From contig NC_010574.1 of assembly GCF_000165395.2 (NCBI RefSeq), forward strand, positions 310,001 through 374,000: a stretch of 64,000 bases of DNA, given 5' to 3'. The notes under the pieces were generated by a model. That model had not been told where the DNA came from and did no database searches. It saw only the letters and a program-made list of their open reading frames with translations. This DNA comes from Babesia bovis T2Bo. Taxonomy: Eukaryota; Apicomplexa; Aconoidasida; Piroplasmida; Babesiidae. Position numbers and translations under genes: made by a program. This document shows positions 11,549 through 23,106 of this stretch, piece by piece. The number at the start of each line of letters is the position of its first letter. The stretch's first letter is position 1.

Positions 11549-12257
11549 AATGGCCCGGTAAACGGAGCCTGTAGCTCCAACTACGCGTACTTGAATGAAT
11601 GAAGAATGTATACACACACAAGTTTACAATGTTTTTTAATGAAGCAGGCAGTAACTCACGAAATGATGCTACTAGTTGTGTGGCTCACAAGAAACTCGGA
11701 AATAGACAGATCATCCATACCCTGGCCTATGGTATCTGAATACAGAATAATATCTTAGATGGAAATTAACTAAGTTGATATTTTATACTCGCGTCATGCC
11801 ATGGTTTCACTAATACAGCAGTAATGTGATAAAACACGGCCTTCTCATAACAATGGTAACTTCAAGTCAGTGGAAACATAATAATTATACTATAAACACG
11901 AGAATCGAGAATAACTTGATATGTAATTAAAATACATATGTTTTGTGGAGGTGTGTATGTTACTCCTCATATTGACAGTACACATGAGGCCCCGCTACAT
12001 TGGCCTCATAGAACCAACACACTAGGACCGTTTCCACCTTAGATCTATAATAATAGAATAAATATATAATTCCAGTTTCAATAACGCTGGGTTGTCCGTA
12101 ACAACGGGGCAGACACCAGCTATACACACCAAACACCGTCAGCTTTCTATTCGCCAGATCTATCGGATACCTTCAAGAAAATATAGTACACATTGATGTA
12201 AAATAGGATTATAATATCGCAAGAAAGTGAATAAGGTTGTAACTGAATGTAGACACC
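11549..12257. other. Divergent promoter region with coding-like segments
   Basis: Lies between lipin (minus) and the ankyrin-DHHC gene (plus), so it carries both promoters. On the minus strand, 11655-11740 reads as an open, protein-like segment ending TSSIIS-stop, preceded by a good acceptor (TGTATTCAG). A second open segment is at 11770-11860 (FYHITAVLVKPWH). I could not join them in phase, so no gene is called. Confidence 0.4.
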
Positions 12258-14367
12258 ATGACGAGCAAGGGGAGCTTCAATGATGTGTCGACATATGTGC
12301 CATCAAGCTATGACGCATTGGAATCGAATGATGATAGAGAACCAAGATACCAAAACCAAAGATTGAATAATGACAGCCACTCGCGCTACATGTCACTAGA
12401 GGTAGGCTGCACACTTCGTTACACATCAACCATTTAGTCACGTATGCTCTCTGCTGCTACAAACAAGGACCACGCAACGTTGTGCGCCATACTTCGGCCA
12501 TTGTTGGATTCCAACGATGTGTCCCAGTTGGACAGTATATGCGCTTTGCATTGGGGTATGTAGTTCGTAACGAATACATATATGATTCAGCGTGCTACTG
12601 TGGACACGAGGGACTGGTGGACAGTTTGCTAACGGCAGGCTGTGATCCGCACTACCCAGATGATATCAATCTAGAAACACCAATCTACTTTGCCATCAGA
12701 GGCTCGAATGTCCACATTGTCCAGATGTTACTGAAAAGATTTGGAACTGAGATCCTTTGCCATGAAAATCGCAAACGCCTAACACCCTTCTTGTTAGCAG
12801 CATCGGAATTTATCGAGGAAAATGTTATATCGACACTGCATATGCTAGAATTCCTATACCTCTCTGGTGTTTCATTAGAGGAACAGGACTCATACGGTAG
12901 AACGGCACTCATGCTAGCAAGCCGACGTGGATGCCAGTTTGTTGTACAATGGCTGTTAAGTAGAGGCGCCAATCTCGCACATAGGGACCATTTGGGCAAC
13001 TCAGTCTTACATCATGCATGTCACAGCAGTGATCTGGACACGTTGAGATTCCTATGTAGGCATGGCGCCATAGGACTTATACATGCCAAGTCACTAGCAG
13101 TAACCAGCAGCGAAAGTAGCGCATTCGGCATTTGCTGCGTAAAACGACGTTTCCTGCAATATTCCGTGCTAAAGGTAAGTTGTTGGATTCATATCTTAGT
13201 CTCACAACTTAGAAATAATTGCTAACTTTTATGCAGTTGTGGTCATGGCAATATGGACTTACTGGACGCATTATAACCTTTAGTAGCCCTTATCCAGTGT
13301 ACTACTGGCTATTGGCATTCATCAACTTGCTGCTGTATTATAAGATGTACGCCACCATGGGACAAATGACGCCGCTGCAAGCGTCAATAGTAGATATATG
13401 GATATTAGGGTGGTTAATGAACCAGTGCTTCTGGTTCATCACATTCGCAAGTGATCCCGGAAAGGCAAGAAAGACGCCGGTAATATCACAATTACACAGA
13501 ACATCAGCTGATTTCGAAAGTGATATGATGAAGGATGGGCCAATGCTAGGAGGTCCCTGTGAAAGACAGATGCATCTTTTACAAAAACAACAGGAACTTA
13601 TCAACTTCGAATTGTACCGCATTAACTGTGATACTTTCAGACGCAACCTATGGATGCCACACGAAGATTTTGAAGGTGAATTGAGTGAACCTTTGGATCC
13701 ATACGGTTACTCCAGTGACGATGGACTGGCACAGAGAATGCAAGTATGTAAAGAAGAAAGCCAACTACTACAAACTGATATGCACGCCCTGTATCCACAG
13801 GTTGGAGTAGAAAGAAGAGATCACTGTGTATTTGGATACGCAGACGCGGTTATGGGTAACGCCAAGGATCATGGTATCGGAGTGGTGTGTATCACGTGTA
13901 ATATGATCAGAGCGCCCAGAACACATCACTGCGGTAGCTGTGGAGTTTGTATAGTAAGACAGGACCACCATTGCGCATGGGTAGACAATTGCGTAGGGAA
14001 AGGTAACCAAAGATCCTTCTGTGTATTTATCGCCAGTATTTTCATCAGCCTCTGCCATACGTACTATGTCCTATACCTACACTTCGCCAAGGAAATCGCT
14101 ACATTGAAGTTTGACTGGATATGGGATTGCTTCAACATATTGTTCGGCGTTGTTGGCAACGCAGCGTGGTTGATATTCGTAGGATACCTGTCACTCAGAA
14201 TGGTGAGAAACATGACCACGGACGTAACGTTCTACGAATTCCTGAGGAAACCAGAATACATTAGAAAACGATTCAAAGGCCAGGTGCAGGGCTCCTGGTG
14301 GGATCTAAACGGATTGACTCCACTTAAAATAATCGCAAATTGTGGTGACTTCTGGCTACCCAAATAA
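12258..14367 (+). CDS. Ankyrin-repeat DHHC palmitoyltransferase
   Basis: Four exons, 12258-12401, 12438-12555, 12591-13174 and 13237-14367; 658 residues. Residues ~90-240 hold ankyrin repeats (ALHWACYCGHEGLVDSLL, GRTALMLASRRG, GNSVLHHACHSSD). Two transmembrane helices follow (YYWLLAFINLLLYY, DIWILGWLMNQCFWFI). The cysteine-rich domain CITCNMIRAPRTHHCGSCG leads into the catalytic QDHHCAWVDNCVG. Two more helices follow, then the TTxE-like TTDVTFYEF. This is the HIP14/Akr1 architecture (ankyrin plus DHHC), which S-acylates cytosolic proteins, usually at the Golgi. The segment between TM2 and the DHHC domain is unusually long (~130 residues). The catalytic tetrad is complete. Confidence 0.92.
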
Positions 14368-14478
14368 CAACGCCACACCAATAGTAAAACTGATAAGACA
14401 CCACTGAATATATAATTTTTAATATGAAAAACGATTATTAATACTGAATTTACGGAATGTGTATACCAATGACATAAA

Positions 14479-16463
14479 ATGATAGGTGAACGCTACCATA
14501 GTGGCGTTGATAGGGAGTTCACACATACCAAACCAAAAGTATACTTCCCACCGATTCTATCCCTGGTACATGTTCCAAGAGGTACATCTAGTGAACTGGA
14601 ACACCAGCTAAGGCGTAATTGGCACACATATAGCCCAATCGTCAAAGAGAGTATTATATTGCAAGATGTAATCAACATACTATGTGGCTCCGAAGGAGCT
14701 TTGTTCCATATAGAAACTGGGACATATAAAGTCGAATGTAGCACATTCGTCGATCGCAGTAAGTTGAAATTGAGACCTATGATAATTACATAGAAAATGA
14801 TGGAACTCTGTGTTTGATGGCAGAGGAAATACTGATGTTGGCAAAAATGCAACATCAGGTACAAGAATTTGTTAGAGATAACGAACGCGGTCTAGTCACA
14901 CTAAGCTTATGCGAAGTGATGAATGTACTGCTACAGGAATTGCAAAGTCGTATCGCACAGTTCGAAGAATCGCAATGTAAAATGGGAACTGGCCTGCAAA
15001 AATTTAAACTATACCTCAAACCAGCATTACACACATTCGAATTGCTTACAATGGTCATAAATAATGCTAATCTGAAAGGTGCGAAGCTGCTCAATACACT
15101 TTACACAACATGTCAAATGTTCGGTGTGGGAGATGCCAGACGAAGCCTCGCCAACCACCTTCTAAAACAGACAATGGAAGCATATTGCTACTTAATAGAC
15201 CAATGGCTCAATTATGGTCAACTATATGACCCATACCAGGAGTTCTTCATTGTGGAAACCGGACAACAAAATGTGCCCGAATCGGTAACATATCAAATCG
15301 ACTGGGATCGAGTTCCCGTTATGCTTGAAGATATCGCAGAGAAGATACTGCAAACCGGGATATATGTACGTATATTGTTAGGTTCAAAGAATAGAGCTGT
15401 ATCTGAACCTAACCCGGTACATTATACTACAATGGAAGAACTAAAGGAAACCATTGGTGCTATCCACCAAATTGCATCAGACAATTTGATGAAATATCTA
15501 GTTTTAGAGAAGAATTTAATGGATGTTTTTGAGTCGTTGCATGCATTTTTCCTCATGGCTCGTTCGGATTATCTATGTAATCTATTAGCAGAAGGGCAGC
15601 ACCGTAACTTGAATGAAGCCTTTAGCCTCAACTTCCACGAAGCATTGGAACAATCCACTCTGAGGAATGATCCCAACAAACACTTGTTTTCATTGGATAT
15701 CGATGACAAGGCTATGCCAGGATTGCGCATAAATAAATGTGACAACCTTGCAAAAATAGTCACCATGAAATTTAGAGTGGAGTGGCCACTACACATGTTT
15801 GTTACCAAAAGCACATTGGAGAACTATCAAACAATGTTCAAGTTCTTATTACAACTCAAGCAAGCTGAACGGGACCTGTCTAACATATGGCTAATGCACA
15901 TGAAATGGAAACGCTTGGCATTCACACCAAACGCACAGATAAGGCTGAATTTCGTCTTCGTTAACATCCAACGCATGCTGTTCCTATGTAGAAATGTTGC
16001 ATACCTATCGACCATAGAGGTTACCGAACGAAATTTCAATATATTGATGCAAACATATGAAAAGCATATGCAAAATAACAACGCAAATCAATCAGTATGC
16101 TTTGTGATAGAACAACAGAAGAATTTCGTGGAACAAGTAGTGAAACAAAGTATGGTAAATGATGGTATAGTGGGACCACATATCCATCGTGCAATCTCCC
16201 TATGTATTCTGTTTGCAACACAAGTAATCGCATTCCTAGACCAACACCAAATGGACAATAAAGGACAAGAACATGATAACGTAGAACAAACTACCAGATT
16301 CGCAAGTGAGTTGCTACATAACCAAGGATATATAGCAATGGTAACCACAGCGGCGACACAATTTGACAAGCATCTGCGCGAACTAGTGGCAATTCTAGAG
16401 GCAAATGAAAGCGTTAATAACAGTCTACTGCTTAGACTGAACTATAGTGGCTTCTTCTATTGA
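14479..16463 (+). CDS. Gamma-tubulin complex component (GCP family)
   Basis: Two exons, 14479-14758 and 14794-16463, with a 35-bp intron; 649 residues. The GRIP1 signature is at the N-terminus: KESIILQDVINILCGSEGALFHIE, shown here only as the ILQDVINILCGSEG core near residue 60. GRIP1 continues with NNANLKGAKLLNTLY. GRIP2 has FLLQLKQAERDLSNIWL and MKWKRLAF near residue 455. GCPs form the gamma-tubulin small/ring complex that nucleates microtubules. The N-terminal extension typical of GCP3/5/6 is absent, and 649 residues is closest to a minimal GCP2/GCP4-like core; I cannot decide between them. Confidence 0.85.
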
Positions 16464-16575
16464 TGTCTCTTATCACACGAACAGCCCCTGATGTGTCTAG
16501 CATTGTAAAAGGCATAGAATATACAAAAAGTAAATCATAAATTTTAAGTAAAAATCTTAAAAAGAAATAGCCACA

Positions 16576-17829
16576 TCAGTAGTGTACATCAAAATTCGAA
16601 ACATCCTGTAGATAACGCTTGAGAGCTGCAGCAAAACGAGCGATCGCAGCACCGTCAATGTGACGGTGGTCTGCCGTAACACCTAAGCAAGCAATGTCAC
16701 GAGGAACCAACTCGTCACCAACATAACAAGGAGTCTTACGCGCTGCACCAAATGCCACAATAGTACCCTGACCATCAAACAAACGAGCATTTACGTGAGT
16801 GCCACCAATGGCTCCAAGGTTACTCAAAGTAGCTGTACCGCCGCTCATATCACCCGGGGATAGACGCATTTCAGCGGCAAGACGCTGAACACGAGCTAAA
16901 TCAACCTGTAGCTCCCTAATGGACTTGGATTCCACATTGCGAATTACAGGGACCAATAGACCATGATCAGTGGCAACAGCCACATTGATGTTGTGCTCCT
17001 TATAGGCAATGTAGCCATCACCCTTAAACTTAGAGTTCATAATAGGATTTTCACTAAGCGCTAAAGAAAATGCTTTCAATAAAAATGGAGTCATAGTCAA
17101 CTTAATGTCAGTTTCCAACGCGCGCTTCTGTAAGTAGTAAGATTTAAGCTCTGTCAAATCAACATCCTCGCCAACAGTAACGTGAGGCACCTCCAAAGAA
17201 GCAACCATGGATTTTACCATGCCACGTCCAACTGAGTTAAGCTTCACAAAATCGCCAGGAATACCACCTGAAACAGACTGAGAAGACGCAGCAAACTTTT
17301 CAACGTCTTCACGGGTTATTTGGGAATTAGAACCACTAGGAACAACCTTGGTAATGTCAACACCCAACTGCTTCGCCAACTGACGTACACTGGGAGCAGC
17401 TCTAACAGAGTCGCCATGCGATCTCTTAAAAGACTGTGCAACTGGTTTGGATGGGATCGAAGATTTCGTAGTTTCGGTGGGCTCAGATACAGCAGGAGTA
17501 TCATCCTCAGCGTCAATGTCCATCAAAGGCGAACCTATCTTTATTAACTTGCCTTGCTCTACATATAATTTCTTCACCAAACCTGTATAACGACTCGTAA
17601 TGTCCACAGCAGCCTTGTCACTCTGCACAGTGCAAACTGTCTCCATCTCCTCTACCTCGTCACCAACATTCTTATTCCATCGTACTAATTCAACCTCAGA
17701 TATACCTTCACCGATATCACTAAGGTGAAATGTAGTCAACTTGTTCCTATGAACCGAACGATGAAAATGTCGCGCATAGGCCAAGCGAGAGACGCTTCTT
17801 GAGCCAAATTGGAAAAGGCTAGCTAGCAT
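16576..17829 (-). CDS. Mitochondrial branched-chain 2-oxoacid dehydrogenase E2
   Basis: Single exon, 417 residues, start chosen at the ATG at 17829. The N-terminus (RSVSRLAYARHFHRSVHRN) is a basic mitochondrial presequence. The lipoyl domain carries the lipoyl-lysine motif VQSDKAAVDITS near residue 87. A peripheral subunit-binding domain (APSVRQLAKQLGVDI) follows, then the acyltransferase domain with catalytic DHRHIDGA near the C-terminus. VQSDKA with ITSRY is typical of the branched-chain E2 (DBT) rather than pyruvate E2. In apicomplexans the mitochondrial BCKDH complex is known to stand in for mitochondrial pyruvate dehydrogenase; for this organism that is inference. All catalytic residues are present. 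Confidence 0.92.
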   Translation of the reverse strand: MLASLFQFGSRSVSRLAYARHFHRSVHRNKLTTFHLSDIGEGISEVELVRWNKNVGDEVEEMETVCTVQSDKAAVDITSRYTGLVKKLYVEQGKLIKIGSPLMDIDAEDDTPAVSEPTETTKSSIPSKPVAQSFKRSHGDSVRAAPSVRQLAKQLGVDITKVVPSGSNSQITREDVEKFAASSQSVSGGIPGDFVKLNSVGRGMVKSMVASLEVPHVTVGEDVDLTELKSYYLQKRALETDIKLTMTPFLLKAFSLALSENPIMNSKFKGDGYIAYKEHNINVAVATDHGLLVPVIRNVESKSIRELQVDLARVQRLAAEMRLSPGDMSGGTATLSNLGAIGGTHVNARLFDGQGTIVAFGAARKTPCYVGDELVPRDIACLGVTADHRHIDGAAIARFAAALKRYLQDVSNFDVHY

Positions 17830-18474
17830 TGTGATGTCATATAAAACAAACTTTAGCAGTTGAATAATATACAATGTGTGTGCCTAGTATAATTGAAGCA
17901 ACCTGAACATTAGCTGAAACAAAGCGTGACAGTGGGTAACAAATGAAAAGGCACAATGCGCATCATAAACAACACAGACATAAGAATACTACTGGAAATT
18001 TTTCTAATAAGCCTATCGTAAATTTTAAAGGCCTATGTCTAACTCATTCCACGTTTATAATTACAGAAGGTGACGGAGAAGAGTGTACGGAAGTGGCAAT
18101 GAATAACGTCACATATAAGCGCAATGGTTAATCCAGACTAGTACTAGCGTATGGAATTGTTCGATTGGCGGTGACAATGTGGCGTATATTGCCTTTCTAA
18201 TTAGATGTGTACCAAACTCTGGTTCGTAACTAGGTGTGTCCATCTCAAATGTATGCAATTGAACCGTTACTTATTTTAGTAAAAATTAGACTCAGTATAC
18301 CTGAGTATAGTACAATATGGCGGTAATATGTTATATACTGGGCTCCACTGGCGAATTGTCTGAGCACGGATATGCACATTGGTGCCTATCGAGCCATCCA
18401 AAGTCAACATAAGGGCAACATACGCCCGTGAACTTGACTCAAGTACCTTATGGCACTATATATTGCATACAACC
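17830..18474. other. Divergent promoter region, BCKDH-E2 and alveolin
   Basis: 645 AT-rich bases between two divergent genes. Only short open frames are present and none resembles a protein. It should hold the promoters of both genes. Confidence 0.6.
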
Positions 18475-19574
18475 ATGTCTACCTCACCTTTGCCTCATTC
18501 TTACATTTCTAAAACTCCCTCTGCCATGAGCGATTCTGCAGGCCTTAAAACGCCACCAGCAGATGCAATTATTTTAGAACCCATCGTGCGCGAGCGTATT
18601 ATAGAGGTAGAAAGGCCTGAAATACAGGAACGTATTGTAGATGTGCCAGAAATCCAATATGTGCAAAGAGTTACCGAGGTACCTGAGCCAGTTATACAGG
18701 AGAATATTGTACGTGTAGCGAAGCCCGTGCTACAGGAAAGGATCAAAAAGGTAGTGAAGCCAATCATACAGGAGAAGGTTGTTGAAGTCCCCGTTGTCGA
18801 AATTGTTGAAAAAGTGGTAGAGGTGCCACAATATGTTTACCAAGAAAAGGTCATTGAAATACCAAAAGTAGTGGTACAGGAACGAGTTGTCAACATACCA
18901 AAGAAAGTGACGAAGGAAAGAATAGTCGAAGTTCCTAAAATTCAGTACAAAGAGGTATGTTCCGAACTATATGATTGACGACCTTTTAAACGTGTCATCG
19001 TATACCAGGTAATCAAGGAGCGTATTGTGGAAGTGGAACAGGAAATACCTGAAATTGTACACAAAGATGTGCGTGTCGTACACTATATAGATCGTCCTGT
19101 GGAAGTTGAGAAAATAGTAGAAGTACCACAAATACAGGTATGTAGACACAAACCTTGGTCATTATGCTTTAGCACAAATATAAGGACGTGATCACCCCTC
19201 AATATCGCAACGTACCAACACCTGTGGAAGTACCCGTCAAGCAAATTAGGAATGTGCCTGTAACCAAAATTATTGAGCGCGATGTCCCAGTGCCTGTGGA
19301 AATCGATGTGGTACAAGAGTTCACGTGTCGCAATATAGAGGCAAGGTCCGTTGACATATTTATTATATAATATACCTACAGGTATCACGAAATACCAGTA
19401 CCCGTACATGTACAACGCATTATAGAGCATCCATTGCCACAAGAAGCTTTCCAAAACACCAACCTAGTACCGATGTATTACTGCGCTGTGCAGGACAACC
19501 TTAGACAAATGCAGCAACATGGCATTTCATACCCAAACAATATGCCAATCCAAAACATCAAGAACCAATTTTAA
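18475..19574 (+). CDS. Alveolin / inner membrane complex protein
   Basis: Four exons, 18475-18954, 19009-19137, 19173-19345 and 19382-19574; introns 54, 35 and 36 bp; 324 residues. From residue 35 to 270 the protein is a tandem of valine-proline rich repeats (EKIVEVP, QERIVDVPEIQ, PVPVEIDV), the defining feature of alveolins/IMC1 proteins. They build the subpellicular network beneath the inner membrane complex, giving shape and strength to merozoites and kinetes. The tail after residue 270 is non-repetitive with tyrosine, asparagine and glutamine. The start at 18475 is the first ATG after an open but ATG-free lead. Repeats cross the exon junctions cleanly, which supports the splice calls. Confidence 0.93.
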
Positions 19575-19769
19575 ACTCTGGAGCAAGGTATCGTCCAATG
19601 CATGATGCCCATCCCCTATCTGAGCACCGTTGTACGGTATACATTTTATATGCTCAGGTACAGCGAAATGAAGATCTACTATATATTTTAAAATGCAGAT
19701 TATAAACAATGAAAACAACCCACTAATGCATAGTTTATGTACACATTAAGGCAATTTTAGCCAAGCGTG

Positions 19770-22630
19770 TTAATATAGCTGCCACAACTCGATCGTACGT
19801 ACGTCAAAATAACCATCATTGCTGCTCACAAGCTTAGGAGAATCGTAAGATTGGCAACATTGTGATACACCAGTTGACATATTTTTGTCAAGGATAAGAG
19901 CAGGCATATCGTTACCAACCACAATTTGTTGCGTCCCAATTTTTACACCTGCAGTATTAGCACCCGTACAATTGTAAATGTGAGCTTCAGGCTTCAACGT
20001 AAAGACAAAAGAATTCAAATTATCAGAGACTGTAAAATATGAATTATATACGTGTAAACCAACTCTTTTGTGAAGTGAAAAGACCATCTACCAGCTCATT
20101 ATTCAATACGGGAATGAATACGCCAAATACATCTGCAGTAGTAGTTTCAACAAACAAAAAGGCTGAAACGTTGAACCGGTTACTGTCCTTAATAGTCTTT
20201 ACCAGTCCCAGCATTGATGTCCCATGATGATCCGACGAGTATATCAAATGCGGGTCTAAGATGCGATATCCTGGCAACAACCATGACCAAAGCAGTTCCC
20301 AAGTGTACTCCTTTAAAACACTAGAAAAGGCAGACATGCGTGGACGATAAAATACCTTGATTTTCACCGGCATCAGATAAGGAGTTATACCACAACCGGT
20401 AGCATCGGCCTTATAATACTTAAGCCTGAAACTGTACGCTAACTTAGTCAAAGTGTCTACATCAAGCTCACTGTCGAGACCTATGTGATACAAAGTCTCC
20501 TCCGCATTCTCACGTGTGTTGCACTGCATCAGGCGGTCATGAGCGTAATTCACAAGTGCAAGGCAGTATCTACAGAGAACTATTTCTCCCTCAAACAAAA
20601 AGTCGCCATATATACGTAAAATGAAATCAAAAGGTAGCATATGGGAAAAAACACTCTGTACTGATCTGGCAATCCAAGCAGCCAGATCGACATTCAAAAG
20701 TTGCATCTTGCTAACCAGTTTCCGCATATGATAACGAATCACACTTACTACATAGATGATAAACTCTGCAAACCCTTCACGGTCGACGAACAAAAAGCGC
20801 TCTCCACACTCCATACCCCTCGACTCCACAGCTCGGGCCATAAGACAATGCAATACGCATAATGTAGCTTCTGGTGTCATGTATACCATCAAAAGACAAC
20901 ACAGTGACGGTATCATTGGCAAGAATTCAATCTTTGATGAAAACTCGGTGTTTAAACACCACATAATACGTTTAACCTCATCTATACCATCGGCAGTTAA
21001 AAGTTCAGTGAATACAGTAACGTCAGATAGCTTATAAACCGAATTTTGCAAAACCATGGTAGTTGCTTGACGCGCAAGTATGCTGTCAACCTTACTTGAT
21101 GGAAATCTAATGTATCCGCTATCGGTGGCCGTAGGCTCACAGTCGTTCGTCAAGGCTACAGAACCATTAGTTGGTGTTTCGTCAATTGAATCCAGCTTTG
21201 TTATACCAGAAAAACTGACTTGGTGCTTACTTTCAAGAGTTATGTTGCCTTTTGTTGTTGCAAAATCTACCACGGAGTGATTGGACCTATCGGATACCAC
21301 GTCCTCAGCGTCACTATAGTCTCTAGGGCTTGAATTAGAATAATACGAATTTGGATTTTTCCCGCAATGCATACGAAAGCCACAACGAAGAAGTATGTTT
21401 CGCAAAAATTCACGGAAACCAGAAGGTCGTTCCGTGGCCTTATTAACGGCCAAAGCGGTACGTTTATCCTCTAATGCGCGGAGGTATTTAATGATTGATG
21501 AAGTGTCTAAGCCAGCGGGATTACCAACCTTGTCCAACATAGGCGATATATTAGATCCAATGATTTTGGAATGGTGAACAGGTACATTGGGTAAAGGAGT
21601 GACACTGGACATAAGAAGTGTGTCCGATAATTGACGCGGTTTAAACTTGATAGAATCATCTTCCCTAGGTGGAATTAACCGGTCATGTATCTTCTGCTTA
21701 TTTTCTCTGAGAAGCATCATCTGATTGTGATTGTCTTCATGAAGAGCTGATAAATAGTGGTCCAACGGATCCTTTCGATCTAGTTCGATATGTTCGTCAA
21801 TCACATCAGGAAAACCAAAATCTTGTCTAGCGTGTAATGAACGCTGACCACTCCTACGAGGAGTACCGACACCATCTACAGACGAACAAACAGGATACCC
21901 ACGACGTGATTTGCGCGGTTTATAGAAGTCACGTAGCGATGCAACAGACAACTCTCGCGATAACGGTTCGTCATCCGTCCTGTCATATTCGCAGTCGCTA
22001 GCCCGACGTGGCTCATCCAAGCGATGCCACGTGTTGATAGAATCTGTCAAACTCTCGGCATCTATTGAACCAGAGTCAAAATCAATGTCATTGGCCTTCA
22101 TAGGAGCACCCACTATATCACTGTGGAGTCCTAAAATACCCCCTGATGCAACTTTTATCGGTAAATCAGAAAACCAACCACAAAAGGTAGGACAATCATG
22201 TCCCATAGTTCTAGGAACATGTTGACCAAAGGTAGTGGCGAATGAGTGTTTATAAAAATTGGGGTGCTCAATGTAGAATCGATCAGCTCCATTGGCTTTT
22301 ATCCATATATAATGCTTAATAAGATCGGGGACACCCCTGAAAAATGATGTATAAATGACAAATGGATCAAACCATATTAAAATTGATTCAATAATATAAA
22401 AAGCATATGTAACAAAATGCACTAACAACCGCTTTTGATATGTATATAAAATTTAGGAAAATACAAAGGACAAACAAAGTAAGTTAATGCAGGATTTGGT
22501 CAAAGAAGATGCAACAGTTAATCAACCAATCACTAAACCTAACCTCTTACCTTCTTATAGCTGTTTTCAATGATCCATAACTTTCATAACTTGTTGAAAT
22601 ACCATACAGGAACATATCAGCGCTCCACAT
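19770..22630 (-). CDS. TBC and TLDc domain protein (TBC1D24-like architecture)
   Basis: Three exons, 22551-22630, 20064-22336 and 19770-20029; introns 214 and 34 bp; 870 residues. The start is the first ATG after an in-frame stop. Residues 22-45 (LKTAIRRGVPDLIKHYIW) match the RxGxP opening of a TBC RabGAP domain. A polar, likely disordered insert of about 380 residues follows. The TBC C-half resumes near 592 (LPFDFILRIYGDFLFEGEI). The end is a TLDc domain (IYSSDHHGTSMLGLV, FGVFIP, and a C-terminal VRTIELWQLY). TBC plus TLDc in one chain is the TBC1D24/Skywalker arrangement, linked in animals to vesicle traffic and oxidative stress. The arginine finger is not clearly visible, so GAP activity is uncertain. 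Confidence 0.75.
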
Positions 22631-23106
22631 GCATAATTCTAACTCCTAAAAAACGTCAATTTTCTGAAATTAAGGCGAACACTAACTTACATCTACATCG
22701 GGTGAACGCCAACGACTGTAAACCTCTGTATCAACTAGAGATACAGCTTCCGACGAAACGGGACCCATTACGCCAACACACCAACGCCAACTTTGTAGAT
22801 CTAAATTTTAAAATAGTGAAATCAGATCTATTTTCCAATGGAACTTTACGTGTTTTGCTACCACATTTCGGCGATTTGTATATATATACAGCCGCACATT
22901 GATATTGTCTAGGCAAAGTGTGCGCGTGATTGTGTCGGCCAAGATTCTAGACACCCTTGATATATTAGACCATTGCAACAAAATATATGATGAATATATA
23001 CATAAAATACACGTTACATATAGTTTAGTGGCTTAAATATCGATATGTCCCCATCATTGTTTTTTATCATTGCTATTGAATCCCTACCGAAGAAAATAAG
23101 GGTTGC
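22631..23106. other. Intergenic between TBC-TLDc and XRCC3-like genes
   Basis: 476 AT-rich bases upstream of the TBC-TLDc start. A plus-strand open frame at 22570-22902 overlaps that gene's first exon and has no recognisable features. Nothing else is visible. Confidence 0.55.

Noticed and set aside
13338..13646. 102-codon minus-strand ORF in the ankyrin-DHHC gene
   Set aside because: Antisense shadow of a confidently assigned exon.
18475..19400. Short direct repeats resembling a CRISPR-like array
   Set aside because: They are the valine-proline repeats of the alveolin coding exons; eukaryotic gene with introns, variable spacing.
22570..22902. 110-codon plus-strand ORF near the TBC-TLDc start
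   Set aside because: It starts antisense to exon 1 of the TBC-TLDc gene and has no domain, signal or paralog.
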